Of a DNA stretch of 64,000 nucleotides, positions 32,137-44,998 are shown piece by piece. The DNA comes from Coptis chinensis (lineage: Eukaryota; Streptophyta; Magnoliopsida; Ranunculales; Ranunculaceae). How positions within the stretch are numbered: position 1 is the first letter of the stretch; each line of letters opens with the position of its first letter. Location: contig CM027378.1 of NCBI GenBank assembly GCA_015680905.1, forward strand, positions 8,289,001 to 8,353,000, given 5' to 3'. The position numbers were made by a program, and so were the translations under genes. The notes beneath the pieces were generated by a model. That model had not been told where the DNA came from, ran no database searches, and saw only the letters and a program-made list of their open reading frames with translations.

Positions 32137-35100
32137 CTGGGGCAATAGGAAGATCCTTTTTCCAGAATCAGCAATGAGCACATTGTAAGGAATGTTATTT
32201 TCTTGAAGGCAAATGGATGAATCCGATACAACAATAGATAAATCTTCAATAGAATTCCCACTCTCAAAGACAAGACCTCTGACAGGATAATTTAGTAGTT
32301 CAGAAATTTTCACCCTGCCACCATTTATGGTTATTTTTCAGGTAGGAGCCTTCTCAATAGGGAAGGGAACCGACAAGTAATAAGCCTGTTGTCATTGACT
32401 AGGCTAGTCTTCCCACTACAAACTGATTACAATTTTTTTTACAAATTGACCAGAGCAAGAAATACAAACCTGGAAATGGAGGTGATTAATTGTTCCAAAT
32501 GCACCCAAGCTGTTGTAACCCAATTAGAAGTATGGGTTTCCTGCTTCTGCAGCCATGTTTAGAGCAAGTAAGAAGCTCTGACGGTCAATCCTTTGAGGAA
32601 AGCGCTCGAGAATTTTAGGGATCAGAAGTACATGTCCATATTCAATGGGACTCACCTGAGAAATTAAGTAAAACACAATCAAACACTTGTTGCAATCTCA
32701 CATAAAGCTTAATAAGAATCCTCTAAGATAATCACAAGACATTACCAAAATGTAATATACATATCCAAAGAGTTCATCAGAAAGGAAAAGATGCATTACA
32801 GGCTTTTATATATAACATTTCAAGAACCTCAGAGAAGAGGTCGCTCCTTACCGTAGTTTGTAGTTCTTCAGAAAGCGAAATTTCTAGTTACCTGCTTCTA
32901 CAACTTGGGTTTATTTTTACTTTTATTTCTGTCATTTTTTATTGAGTTCTTATTTAAGAACTCCACCCATACCTTGCATGAGCGAGTAACCGTTTAACTT
33001 ATTAACATTAAATATAAAGTAAACTTCACTTATTTACTCTAAGGAAGCTTACATTAATAGCAACAACATTTGGGGAATCTTCAGTATCAATTGGAGCACT
33101 TGGGAAGAACTGAGTTTCATCAATGTCACTCTCTTCAAACTGGAAGAGCACCTCCTCGATCTTGACCAACCTTGGTAAAATTGAACTTGTTCTTGTCAAA
33201 CGGTTGGAGGACCTTATCAACCTGAAACTCAGTAGGCCTCTTCTTAAGGTGACGACCTTCATTTAACTGGGCAATGAAACCATATTCCCCAGGAATCACC
33301 TGCACAGAATACAAAGCAGTTTTAGAACAATGGCATGGTCCACATTTTTATCTCTCGACACCTCGAGGTCATTTCTCATCCCGACAAAAAATGCCCATGA
33401 AGGATCTACGACAAAAACAAAAACGGGAAGGAATCTGATCAAACCTTAGTCTCACAAGCAGTGACATCGTAGCGGAAGAGCCCTCTCTGCAATCAAGTAC
33501 TACATGTTAGATGGATTATAGTTAAAAGTTTATCTTGAATATTAATAGTGCAAATTTTATGAAGCCCCTTTACCTCTCCGAGAAGAAGTGAATCCAGAAA
33601 GGCAACTGGAGACTCTTCATCTCACCAACAAATTCCTTTTCGTTCATTCTGTTTTTCATCCTCTTAAATGTATACAAAGGGAGTTTTGCCCCTGTTCAAG
33701 AGAAACATATATCAAAATGAGAAATACCCAAATTCCAAAAATCAAGAAAGCTAAAGTAGAGCAAAACAACAACACTTACACATCAAAGATACTAGAATGA
33801 TGTATCTATCATGCCAAACTACGTATATAACAGGTAAGTGACAAATACCCAGAGATCAAATAAGCTAAGGTTTACCGAATATAGTATATTCACAACTACC
33901 AAAACATGAAAGATTCGTAAGGCATGTCAAATAGAGCAAGTTGACTAACACCCAACTAACACTTGCTAATAATAAGTTTACGTGATAAATGTTAAAAGTC
34001 ACTATTACGAAAACATGAAAGGATTCTCAAGGATGTCAACTATAGCAAATTGACTAATACCCAATCATCATAAAAAAAAAAAAAAAAAAAAGACTAATTA
34101 TGCCAAAATTAGTGAATCGACTAATACCTAAACATCAAAGATGCTACAAGTAGATATTCTAAAGTGTCGAAACAAACAAACATATATCATGCCACAATCA
34201 ATAATTGACTAGTACCTTGTAAAGACTCAAATTCTCACTAAGGGTATTTTCGTAAATTTCATATTTAACCTAGGGACATTTATGTAATTGGTCGGTCGGG
34301 TTATATTTCAAACGTACGTAACTTAATGAAACTTAACTTCAACTCCTAAGCCACGTTAGGTAAGTAACTCACATACGAAAATTTGACCAAAAATATCGGT
34401 TAGCGGTTTTCTGCGTTCGAAGCTGGCACGAGTTAACAGCTTACACGCATGAGTGGGTTATTGTTATAGCCTGCGGTGGGATAGAATCTAGGAAATTAAT
34501 TAAGCGGGTTGGGCCGAAAAAATAATTAAGACGCTAAGTCGAATTAGTGGGTGGTTAGAAGTTAATTAGGACCTTAAGCCTAATTTGGTCATATTGGGCT
34601 TGGGCCTTAACAAATTAAACAAGAAAAAGGAAAACACGTATCGCACCCAAAATAGAACGAAATCGCGAACACAGAAAAAAATCGGCCCAAACCAAACAAA
34701 TCGCACCCATCTTTTCCCCAATTTCGCACCTCTTAAAACCCTAAGAGAGAGAGACTCAATTCTCCAAAATTTCAGTGATCAAAACCAATAATTCAAACAC
34801 CCAATCCTTAGAAACTATAAACCCAAGTGTGAAGCTTAAAAAATTGAGTGGAATTTCGTCGTAGTTCCGCCAAAGGTGAGTTAAATTTGTTTCAAATTAA
34901 TATGTAGATTCAAATTCAATAGCTTGAGGTTGCATTGATGAAATTGAATTAAATGGGGTTGGTTTTAATGTCGGCAGTAGCTTGTTTGGAGAAGGAGAGC
35001 TTGCGAAATTGGTGGAGGAGAAGCTAGAGTGAGCGAAAATTGGGAGAGAAGCAAGCTGAGGAGCTATTTGTGCTGACTCGGTAAGAATTATAAATATTCA

Positions 35101-35546
35101 AGCTATTTTAGAGCCTTGATGTTAGTTCACACTTGTTTAAGATCACGTTGAGTATCGAGTGAGTGAGAAAGAACACCCACTTAGTACTATTGGATTAAAT
35201 GTGAAGTGAAGAGTGGAATTTGTTGTAGTTAGAATTGGGACAAATCGTAATAGTTAGTGGGATTGATAGATATGAGTGGCGTTGACGTGCGGTCCTACAG
35301 TGGCTGTAAATGACTACAGAGCCCTGTCAGAGGAATAGTGTTAGCAATGGCCTGTAGCTCTGTTAACTACGAAACCAAATTCTTAACGTCGAGATTCTTC
35401 TCGACTTTCATAGATAAGAATTTTCTTGTTAGTTTGATAAACTCTAACGACCGACGTATACATATGATGTTATAGGAGGAATTACGAGTGGATTCGGCTA
35501 AGCGGGCTTTATTCGGTTAAGTGGGCTTGAGGAGAACGGAGCTTGC

Positions 35547-37186
35547 TGATAAGAGCCCAAAACTGTAGTTTTAACCCTGTAACAGTCATACTTTTAGACC
35601 AATTATGTGAGTAATAATTAAAAGTTAATACTGATTACGTGTTTTTATGCTTTTCAGGCTTCAAAGTCCATTATGTGCAGAAATGTGCCACTTTAGCGAG
35701 ATAAAGGAGCAAAGGTCGGTTGCTAAGGAGTTCTGTGATTAAAGGCCAATTTTCAAGAAGACAAAGCCTCTGTAAAGCCCGGTCAAAAGATGAAAAGTCA
35801 AAGTCCACGCGGGCAGAAACAGTGCACAAAGTCAATAGAACTTCCGAAGACCATATCTTTGGACTCAGACCTCGGAATTGGGCCTACCTTACTTCAAAAC
35901 GACCAACGCGGAAAGAGCTTTCCAATGGTCTAAGCCTTGACCCAATCAGAGGAGCAGAAGTGGACGAAAAGTCTGTTGAAGCCAACTGCAACTGAAGAGG
36001 CCTTTTTGGACTGAAAGAATTGGGTTTTGGGCCTGATTCTCTGGCCCAAAACATGGCTCCAAGCCCATGCACGATTTTTGGATCTGAAAAGATATAAAAA
36101 CAAAAGCTTAGCTCTTTGTTAATGGTAGCTAGTTAGACCTAAAACTATAGATAATTCTAGATCTAGTTTTCATTTAATAAAATTAAGTTTAGTTTAATTC
36201 CAATTATTGTTTTAGATTAATCTTTAGAATCATTGTTCTTTATTAGTTTGATAAATAAAATAGCTAGTTTGTCAATTTCGATTCTTGTCATTTACAATTG
36301 TTTAGATCTAAATTCCCTTATTACGTAGAAAGCTAGACCTAGATTAGTTAGATTATTAATTTAGTATTTGAATCATAGTTTTATTATTCATTAGATTAAT
36401 AAAATAGTGTTCTCCATAATCTAGTTTCATTTCCATTAATTGTTTAGTTTCAACTCGTAGATTCAATTATTTGTCAGTATTAGTTTAATTCAATTATTGC
36501 ATGAGTAGTTTTGAATTGAGTTTAAACAAGTAAAGTTCAAATCTTTATATCATGTCTTGTTTGAATTCCATTGGGAATGATAGCGTGATGATTCTCGGCT
36601 AAACCTCCATTTGAGGGGGTTGAAAAGCCTTGATGAAAGCTTGATCCCGATTATCGTAGAGTCGTCGTAATTTTGTTTCCACTCTAGAAATGATTAGTTC
36701 ACCATGAGAATGGGTGTAATCGTTCACATGCTAGTTATGAATTGGTAGAAATGCCATGTGTAATTGGGGATTAGGAGTAACCAGATTGTTCTGCGAAGCA
36801 GTTCAATTCAGATTACGACGATTCGTCGTTAGTAAGATTAAGTCGAGTTAAGGTGGAATCAATCCCCCTCAATTCCTTATCATAGAATCGACGTAGCATT
36901 CCATAGTTGTTATAATAGTCGACTAGTTGCATCTTGTGGGTAGTTGCATCGTAGTCTAGTTGCCATTTCGTAAATCTCTCATTAGACTTAGAGTAGAGTA
37001 ATTAGACTAGAAAACACAGCATGCGGAAGGACTAGGAGTGGAACGAATCTTCTACTCCACTATATCTCATAGGATTGAGAGTAGAAATCTTTGATAAATA
37101 TAGGCACATAAGATAGTTTTAGTTTACTTACGTTTTGAGTTTTATCGTTCATTTCGTAGGTAAACTATCAATTTTATGTTTTATCA
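35547..37186 (+). repeat. 5' LTR of the Athila-like element
   Basis: 1640 bp. Contains GATATAAAAAC (about 36091), a good TATA box. An 83-91 aa open frame inside it (35720-35995) also occurs in the 3' LTR and is not a gene. Confidence 0.95.
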
Positions 37187-37188
37187 AA

Positions 37189-37201
37189 TGGCGCCGCTAC
37201 C
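37189..37201 (+). other. Primer-binding site
   Basis: TGGCGCCGCTACC starts 2 bp after the 5' LTR. Athila/Tat elements commonly use a TGGCGCCG... site matching the 3' end of an Asp tRNA; the match here is good only over the first eight bases. Confidence 0.65.
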
Positions 37202-37699
37202 ATCTTAGTTTCACTTTCGCATTGTTTTCGTAGTATAAGTACTCTTCTTAAAGTCCCATTAAACCCACCCACCCTTGTTTGATTCATACGTGGTTGTCCG
37301 TTTCAACATTGAAAAGTTCTGGAAAAAAAAATACGAGCGACCGCGATTCCAGCGGCGCAAGACGCTGAAACAAACACGGAACCTTGAAGCGACCGCCTAA
37401 AAACTGTAACTTGAAATTACCGCGAGCGACCAGCGCAAAAGTGAGCACACCGCACACTGGCTGAATTTTGCCGGATTTCCACAGGTTTGATTCGAACTTT
37501 GATTTTTCAAGTTTTTCAGTGTTCTAACTAGTTATATACACTGAACACGCGTAAACAAGACACTATTCATAAGCGAAGCAAGGACAAAACCAGGTATTCC
37601 TTTCTTCCACACCTCGCATCTCCTGTTAGAGGTTTATACTAGTATATTAGGATTGTTTGGAGTGTTGACGTGTTTAGCTAAGTTTGGTCTTAACTTTGT

Positions 37700-39754
37700 A
37701 TGAGATTAAGGTCTGATCGAACAAAAACACCGAATGTAATTACACAACAACGTCAACAAACAATTCTATCTAGTATACCACCCACTACACCTCTAGCTAC
37801 TATTTCACACACACACCACCGACCACAATGCCCGGCGAAGGAGAGACTCCTCTCTCGACTTCTACAAAGCCTTGGCGATAGCCCCAAATCTTGCATCGTT
37901 CTAGCAGACCGAGTGGGGGATTTCCGAATCCCCCCAAATATTTTTAATTTGTTACCCGTTTTTTATGGTTTAGACCATGAAAAACCTTATCGGCTACACG
38001 CGTAGGATTGAACAAGTCCTTACAACATTCCATCATCCTACGGTTGGTGCGGAACAAATTAAACTAAGGGTATTCCCTTCCACCTTAGGCGATAAAGGCG
38101 CGTCTTGGTTAGCGCCCAAACGCCTAATTACGTGGACTTCGTGGGCTAAACTTGTTAAAAGCTGTTTATGGAACATTTTTACCCACCCCTAAAGGCGGAT
38201 GAGATGCTTTCCAAGATTCATTTCTTTTCGACAAAATCCTCATGAATCATTTTCGGATGCTTGGAATCGTTTCACCGATCTCCTTATAGAGTGTCCACAT
38301 CATAACTTAGCTTAAAGACACGTTAGTTCGTGCCTTTTTCAAAGGACTTCTACACCACCATAAAGAAGTCCTTGACATAATGAATGGGGGTAGTTTCTTA
38401 AGTAAAGGAGCCTCGGAGGCTTATAAATTTTTAGAGGATCAAACTAAGCGAAATAACAACTGGGGGGGTAGTGACGATATCCACCGCTCCGCTAGTTCTT
38501 CTAATACGATTAAGGCCGCCGGTATGTTTGAAATTAAACACGATCCCGAGCTTAAAACTCTAATCGAATCACTCACTAAAAAGGTAGAGGCCATTTCTGT
38601 TCAACAAAATCCTATCCCCGTCATGAATGTAAATTCAAATCCATATAGTTGCTGTTGAGCATCCCGACTTCCACTGTCCTATAGCCTATGAACAGGCTTG
38701 TTCCATTAATAGTGAACCTAACGCCCCTTGGAGACAAAATCCCAACTTCGGGTGGAGAAATAACCAACACGTCACACCTCCAGGGTACAATAATCAATAT
38801 GTTAGGCCAACACACAGTTTTATCCAAGCTCCACCACGACAAGGACAGGGTCAGGGTAATTTTAATAATTACAACAACCAAGTGCAACCTCAACAAGGTC
38901 AAGTACAAGGTCAAGGTAGTTATAATAATTATAACGCTAATAGAGGTATCGTCCCGGTAAATAATAACTATCATAATCCGCCCATAAATAATTCACGCGA
39001 GATAGTTCCAGCCACACCACCCATGGCTACTACACCCACACAACCGGATCGTCTTGACACCTTCATACAAGTGAGCCAGAAACTTTTCCAAACCATGGCT
39101 CAATCTAACCAACAGCTTCTACAATCCGTTAATAATTTAGGCCAACAGTTGGCCCAAGATAAAGCCCAACCCAAAGGTGTGTTTCCAGGTCACGCAATAC
39201 CTAATCCTAAAACAACAAACATAGCCTTTGAGGTAACCGATAATACTAGTAATGAATATAAAAGTGTAGGTGAGCTAAAGGCCATCACCACCCTCCGTTC
39301 TGGCAGAGTGGTTGATAACAAAGTAACTATGCCTATAGTTACCCCACCAGTAGCCCCTACACCTGCTATTTTACTAAATACCGAAATAGAAACTGAAGAG
39401 CCTACCACTGTAGAGGTACCAATTACAACACAACCTAAGAAACAGAAAGCCAAGGTTAAACATCCAGGTGATACCATTGCTAAATATAGACAGAAGCCAC
39501 TGTTTCCACAAAAGTTAGCCATGTTAACTAGGGATACTAATTATGAGGAGATTAGGGACGTTTTCAAGAATTTAACTATAAACCTTCCATTCCTCGAAGC
39601 TACTAAAAAGCTACCACACCATGCTAAGTTTCTTAAGGAGTTGTGTACTACTAGGCGTAAGACTAATATACCAAAAGACGCCTTTTTAACAGAACAATTC
39701 CCAACTCTATCTGAACATAATAGAATTGTTAAGTACAAGGACCCCCACAATTAG
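37700..39754 (+). pseudogene. Athila-like gag, frameshifted in its first half
   Basis: Gag capsid polyprotein. The start region has FRIPPNIFNLLPVFYGLDHEKPY, then frame changes near 38000 and 38190 (VGAEQIKLRVFPSTLGDKGASWL), then MNGGSFLSKGASEAYKFLED from 38380. From 38882 a long open frame holds a Q/N-rich linker (NYNNQVQPQQGQVQGQ), TLRSGRVVD, and KYRQKPLFPQKL...LPHHAKFLKELC, all typical of Athila gag. It ends in a single TAG at 39752-39754 and the protease continues in the same frame, so readthrough or a recent nonsense mutation separates them. The N-terminal half is broken; the C-terminal half is intact. Confidence 0.85.
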
Positions 39755-40711
39755 ATCCCTCTTGTACAATGCACCTTAGAAGATTCTTATACGACGACCG
39801 CATTATTAGACCTGGGGGCTAGTGTTAACTTACTTCCGTTTTATTTGTATAGACAAATAGGTCTAGACGAGATGCAACCCACTAAAATGACGTTGCAATT
39901 AGCTGATCGGTCTATTAAGTATCCTAAGGGTGTGGTCGAAAATGTGCTGGTAAAAATTCAGGATTTCTACTATCCGGCTGATTTTGTAATCCTCGATACA
40001 GAAGTCTCTAACGACTCTGTCCCGATCATATTAGGGTGTCCTTTCCTGGCAACTGCCAATGCGCTCATTAATTGCCGTGATGGTTCAATGTACATGTCTT
40101 TTGGCCATCTTGCTGTTGAAGTAAATGTTTTTAAAACAAAGACACATTTACCCGATTCGTCTATGAATGGAGAGGTTAGCATGATCGAGAGCTTCGCTCG
40201 AGATTATTTCAACAACACGTTCCCTGATAATCATATGCCAAAATTTCTTTTCTTTGGAAGTTCAGACTCCAACATTTTCATCCCTACACTAGTCGATACA
40301 CATATTATGGATGAGGACGAGATAGATGACTTTCTCAAAGATATTGTGGACTACCATAGTAATGTGGATATGACCAATCTAGATGAGGAATTCAAGGAGT
40401 TTCTTAGAGCAGGTGATGATTCACCCTATCAAGAACTACTTTGCACAACATCCACCTCAACTCCCCTCCTTCCACCCTTTCAAAGGAATCTTAAGTTTGC
40501 ACTCGATCCTTTTGTTTCTTCTGTGCTTCATAATTTTTTAAATCCACCTAGTAAACAAATACTTCAGAAGAACCAAGCATTTGACACCTTCATTTTCAGA
40601 CTTGAAACAGTCCCTACCTACACTATGAATGAGTTTTGTGCTAAACCCACATCCTCATTTTTTCCATGCTTTCCTTCTACAACTTATCCATATCCACCAT
40701 ATTCTCCATAA
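39755..40711 (+). pseudogene. Athila-like retroviral-type aspartic protease
   Basis: In frame with gag after one TAG. The active-site region reads LLDLGASVNLLPFYLYRQIG, with leucine where D-T/S-G is usual (DLGAS). Next come ILGCPFLATANALINC and the flap-type region. After the protease core, 150 residues of acidic, then proline-rich sequence lead to a stop at 40711. In complete Athila elements reverse transcriptase would follow; here there is none. The core is undamaged, so the product could be made if the TAG is read through. Confidence 0.8.
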
Positions 40712-40958
40712 CCATTCACTTTTCCACACTTATTCACTAGAACACTCTCTCGTTCAAAAATAAAAAAGAAGGTGCATGCTAGGTTACGTTATAGGGTTAT
40801 CCGACTTCGCTTTCATTTCACTAGGTTGCGTCATAGGAAATCTTGGTGCTTGATTGTGTTTGGATATGTTTTCTGTGATATTTATTTATGAAATGATCCA
40901 CAACTATTTTGGTTGTTGATATATGATAAACTGCATGTTCATACATATGTTTAGATAA

Positions 40959-41255
40959 AGTCTCGAGTATCTGACTATAAATGACTCAAGTTGTTGTGTT
41001 TGGTGCATTCCTTTCATTTCCAGATATTGGTGAGTGCACCATTAAGGTAACCGGGCCCTCCCTATGGAGTGTGTGGCTATAAGTACCGGATTCTAAGTCC
41101 ACATTTAACATAATTCATGTTTTAAACTCATGCATGTTTTCTCGGTTTTTTAGTCATGTTTCACTATTGGGGTGAATTATGTCCTTATTGCTTATTGTTT
41201 TTAAATATATTAATCAAGTATTTATAAAAATAAAAAATAAAAAATAAATAAATAA

Positions 41256-41339
<84 letters not shown>

Positions 41340-41393
41340 GAATAAACATAGTAATCTAGGAAGTCTCGGGAATCTGACTTTAAAAGACCCACT
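40959..41393 (+). repeat. Paired motif AGTCTCGnGnATCTGACTnTAAAnGAC
   Basis: Two copies, 40959-40990 (GTCTCGAGTATCTGACTATA) and 41361-41390 (GTCTCGGGAATCTGACTTTA), lie 250 and 650 nt after the protease stop. The same pair, closer together and on the - strand, follows the integrase stop in the second Athila-like element (61643-61701). The conserved place and sequence suggest a shared cis element. Confidence 0.7.
41262..41334. repeat. (TA)n microsatellite
   Basis: About 70 bp of TA repeats inside the Athila-like element, preceded by AAAT repeats. Confidence 0.95.
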
Positions 41394-42047
41394 TAAAAAA
41401 AAAAAAAATTTCTAAACTTTGTTGTAAAAAATTTGTTTGGGGGTGGGGTGTTCGTGTTTCCATCCTAGAATGTTTTATGCCCCATTAGAGTTGTTTAGGC
41501 CGTTTAATTGTAATTCGATTCGGGTTGACATATTCTATGAATTTATAGTTCATTCGTTCGCATAACGTATGTTATTCACGCACTTCGAGGCGTTTTCTAC
41601 TATCTTATATGTCATCCACGGTCGGAATAGAGTGTTTTATGGATCATTGGATTGGAAATTCTCTCCTGATCATTTCCATATCTCATTCATAAAAAATCGG
41701 ACCGAGAACGGCGGCAATTTTAGTTTGAAGTTGTGCGAAAAATAAAAAAATTCGAAAATTTTGAATTGGGCTTGGGCCCAACCCGCGCGCACCGGCAGCG
41801 CACCTGCGCCCCTTACCTTTGCACCAACAGTCGCGTTCTTCACTTCCAACCCGCCATTAACAACCACCAAAGCTTCTAAACCTAAAAAAAAAAAAAAATT
41901 AAAAAGAAACCTTAACTAACCCACGCCAACCATCAAAAATCCACTTCAAATCTTCTCTAAAACAAAACAACCACGAAATCCACTAACTTACATCACCAAA
42001 AACCACCGAAATTTACAAAATTCAAGCTGTCGCGCCACCACCGCGCT

Positions 42048-43061
42048 TTGTTTCATTCGGTCGACTCAAATTCCAACACCACATCCCATTTAAACCCCCA
42101 CTATATTCCAAACACTCCAATGGCTCAACAACGTCGAATTTTGCCGGAGCAAGCATTTGCTGGTGACCACTTCGCACCGTTTTACGGTGACGAAATGATT
42201 AGTAGAGACTGGAATAGCTTGTGGTACTCGATCGAAGCCTTTTACCATGAAGACTTAGTCAGACGGTTTTACAACACGAGGGAGTTGGAGGGCAGTAGAA
42301 TTTTTGTTATGGTGGCGAAGAGGAGGAAGGAAGTAACTGCTGGGTTGTTGGCTGAGATTCTAGGCATTTCACCTAGAATCCATTTGGATGTCACGTTACA
42401 GGAGTCCCAATATAATGGGGTAGAGCGGTTGATGAACGTGACAGTTACCGAAGGGAACTACAATGCGAGCTCGCATTGTGTTCGCCAGGCATCCCTTAGA
42501 ACCAACCAGCTGGCTGCAGCTCATTGGATTGGTCGGAATGTCCTATGAAAGGAGAAGGTCAGCGACATCGGTCTGAACTGCCTCCACATTTTATGGATAC
42601 TCCAGGAGCAGAAGTACAAGTTCTATATCTTGGAGTTTATGTTTAACATGATTAGGGGAGTAAGGAAGTCTGTTGCACCTCTTCCTGTGTTGATAACCAA
42701 GATCATGTTGAAGTTGAGGGCAGCTCCGGCGTCTGATAAGATTTACCTCACCCTGCACCAAAATTCTCGTATCTATAAAGATTATGTCCAACGAGTTTGG
42801 AGGTTGCCTGAGGATAGGGAAGAGGATGAGGAGGATGGTGGAAATGAGAATGCCTCGGAGGATGAGGAGGACTTGACTTGTTTTAATGTTGATGCCTTGG
42901 AGAGGTGTTGGTCAGATGCAGAACGCATGGCCGTAATTCATCGTGGCATGCGTTCACTCAACACTATCTGCGAAGACCTCCAGACTCGACAGGCTACTAT
43001 CCATCATAACTTCGAGATCCGATCCCGAGGAGGAGGACGGCGATGGGAACAGATGAGATGA
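42048..43061 (+). pseudogene. Extra ORF block A in the Athila-like element
   Basis: The first frame (to 42548; likely start MAQQRRILPEQAF at 42120) encodes WYSIEAFYHEDLVRRFYNTR...SRIFVMVAKRRKEVTAGLLAEILG. This resembles the 'putative plant transposon protein' domain (PF20167 type), in which a xLVRxFY helix precedes a strand pair and a helix ending in LLGL. After a frame change the second frame (42630-43061) continues LEFMFNMIRGVRKSVAPLPVLITKIML, then a run of acidic residues (EEDEEDGGNENASEDEED). Function unknown. Family call is from pattern memory, not a search. Confidence 0.55.
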
Positions 43062-43990
43062 GGGAGCTAGAAGCTCAGCGCCAGTTCTGGGCCGACATGC
43101 TTGCACGATTCCCACCTCACGGGGATTCTCCTTCTGAGGACACACTATAGAGGCACGAGCATCGTCACCGAAAGACGAATGGTGCTGGCCCATCGGGAGC
43201 TCAGGAGCCATCTCCTGAGCGTGTGCCCTCCGCTACCAGTACCGAAGTGGTTAGGGATAGTATAGTTTGATGTTTTTTATTTGCAGTTTTATTATTGTTA
43301 GTTATTTTCATGTAAGGTTTAATTCCGTAATTTGGATTTTGTAGTAAAAGGGCATTTAATGCCAATTTTAATATAATGTCGTTATTTTTATTGTGCGTGG
43401 TTGTTTAATATTGATCCCACCTTCCCAAATTGTTTGGGGGTGGTGTTATCTATTCCAGCATGATTTTTATATGACATTCGTTTTAGAAGTTATTGCGGAG
43501 TCAGGGTGAAAATATGGCCGTTTAGGCATATCTATGAATAAGTATCATCGTAGGATGAAATCTCGATAAAATAGGTAGATTCTATCCTAAATTGAACCTA
43601 AAAGATACTAGGTTTGTTTTAGAATCAAGAAAATGAGTTGTTTCCGTTTTCAGGTTTGGAAATTTTAGTATTTCCGAAAACTGCTGTAAAAACTTTTTGG
43701 CAACTTCCCGATCCATTTTAGAAACTTAAAACCTATATAAACTTCATTCATTCTACACTCACAACCCACACTACACCTAACTTCCATCACTCACCTTTCA
43801 CTCCCACGTTTCCCACGTTTCGTCTCATTTTTCGATCTTGGCACCTCGGGCTTTTGCACCCGAGGAGCACACTCGCTCTACACATTTGTCGAATTTTGTA
43901 CGAGGCGCATTTCGCTTCAAGGTAAAGCTTTAACTCGCGCTCAAACACTGGAATTCCAAATCATCAGAGCGCACTCGCGCCCTGACTTCC

Positions 43991-44998
43991 GTGGACCAGA
44001 AAAATTCCAGTTTTCTGCGGGTTGTTCCCGGGTCATTCGCAGCTATTCCAGAGCGTCATTTTGAGATGACTTCTCCTACATTGATACCGGAACAGTCTTT
44101 CGAAGATTTGTTCCAAAGCACTACTTATGGTGTTTGGTTTCGCGAGGCGATCACATACGTTGGCTGGGAACCGCTTATGGTAAGACCAAATGCACTTTAT
44201 TCTCCAACACTAGCTTCTTATTTTTACGATAACTGCATTTTCTTTGAGAGACCAGATGGAGAATAAGTGTTCTCCATCAACATTGATGATGAACCAATAG
44301 AAATTATCAGATTCTTGCTAGCATTTGTTCTTGGACTTGCTATGCCCGCGGAAATACAAGACCCATGGTGCTATTGGGTAGATAATATGTATGTCTACAC
44401 TTATGAGTTTTTGCATGAGTCCTATGGGGCGGGGCATTTTTCGTATCGAGGACCAAAAGGGAATATAACGCGTCGCCTTTGGTAGCTTTGTCCATGAACA
44501 TAGGAACTGTTATGTTTTTATCATGCTAAATATTTTAGGGAATGACGATTTTCTTCTGTGAATGATGCCACTTGCAGCATCTTCCTTGCTTTAGCCACGG
44601 GACGTATGTGCCATGACCTTCCCCAAACCTTGATGTCTAGTTTAGCACGAGCCCATAGCATGAGGCATAAGTATCTTCTTATGCCTGTTCTAATTTCCCG
44701 TATTATGTTATGTTTCTTTTTCTTTTTTGTACACGTTTCACGATTGGATTACGGCTCCATTAATCGCATGCGACCCACCAATAGTATTATTCGATCTTTC
44801 CGTGCAATGCCTTGGCAAGGGTGGAGGATACAACCTCATCAGGTTGCACCCTACACCCCGTCAGACCAAGTGACGCTTAATAGGTTAGCAATAATAAATG
44901 ATAAATGGCGGGAAGCTTGGCAAATTATCATGGCATGGCAGGACGCGAAGGAACCTCACTTCTTTATAGAAGAAGATGATGAGGAAGATGACGAATAA
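43991..44998 (+). pseudogene. Extra ORF block B in the Athila-like element
   Basis: Three pieces: 43991-44266 (PTLIPEQSFEDLFQST...WFREAITYVGWEPL), 44267-44485 after an in-frame stop (EIIRFLLAFVLGLAMPAEIQ), and 44558-44998 (SSLARAHSMRHKYLLMPVLI ... ending FIEEDDEEDDE). The layout (PEQ-F start, helix-rich middle, LMPVLISRIML, acidic tail) parallels block A (PEQAF start, LPVLITKIML, acidic stretch). The two blocks may be diverged copies of the same domain. Broken by stops and at least one frame change. Confidence 0.5.

Noticed and set aside
35720..35995. 91-aa open frame as a gene
   Set aside because: The same frame occurs at 47013-47273 in the other LTR; it is LTR sequence.
39190..39522. 110-aa - strand open frame
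   Set aside because: Antisense shadow of Athila-like gag.
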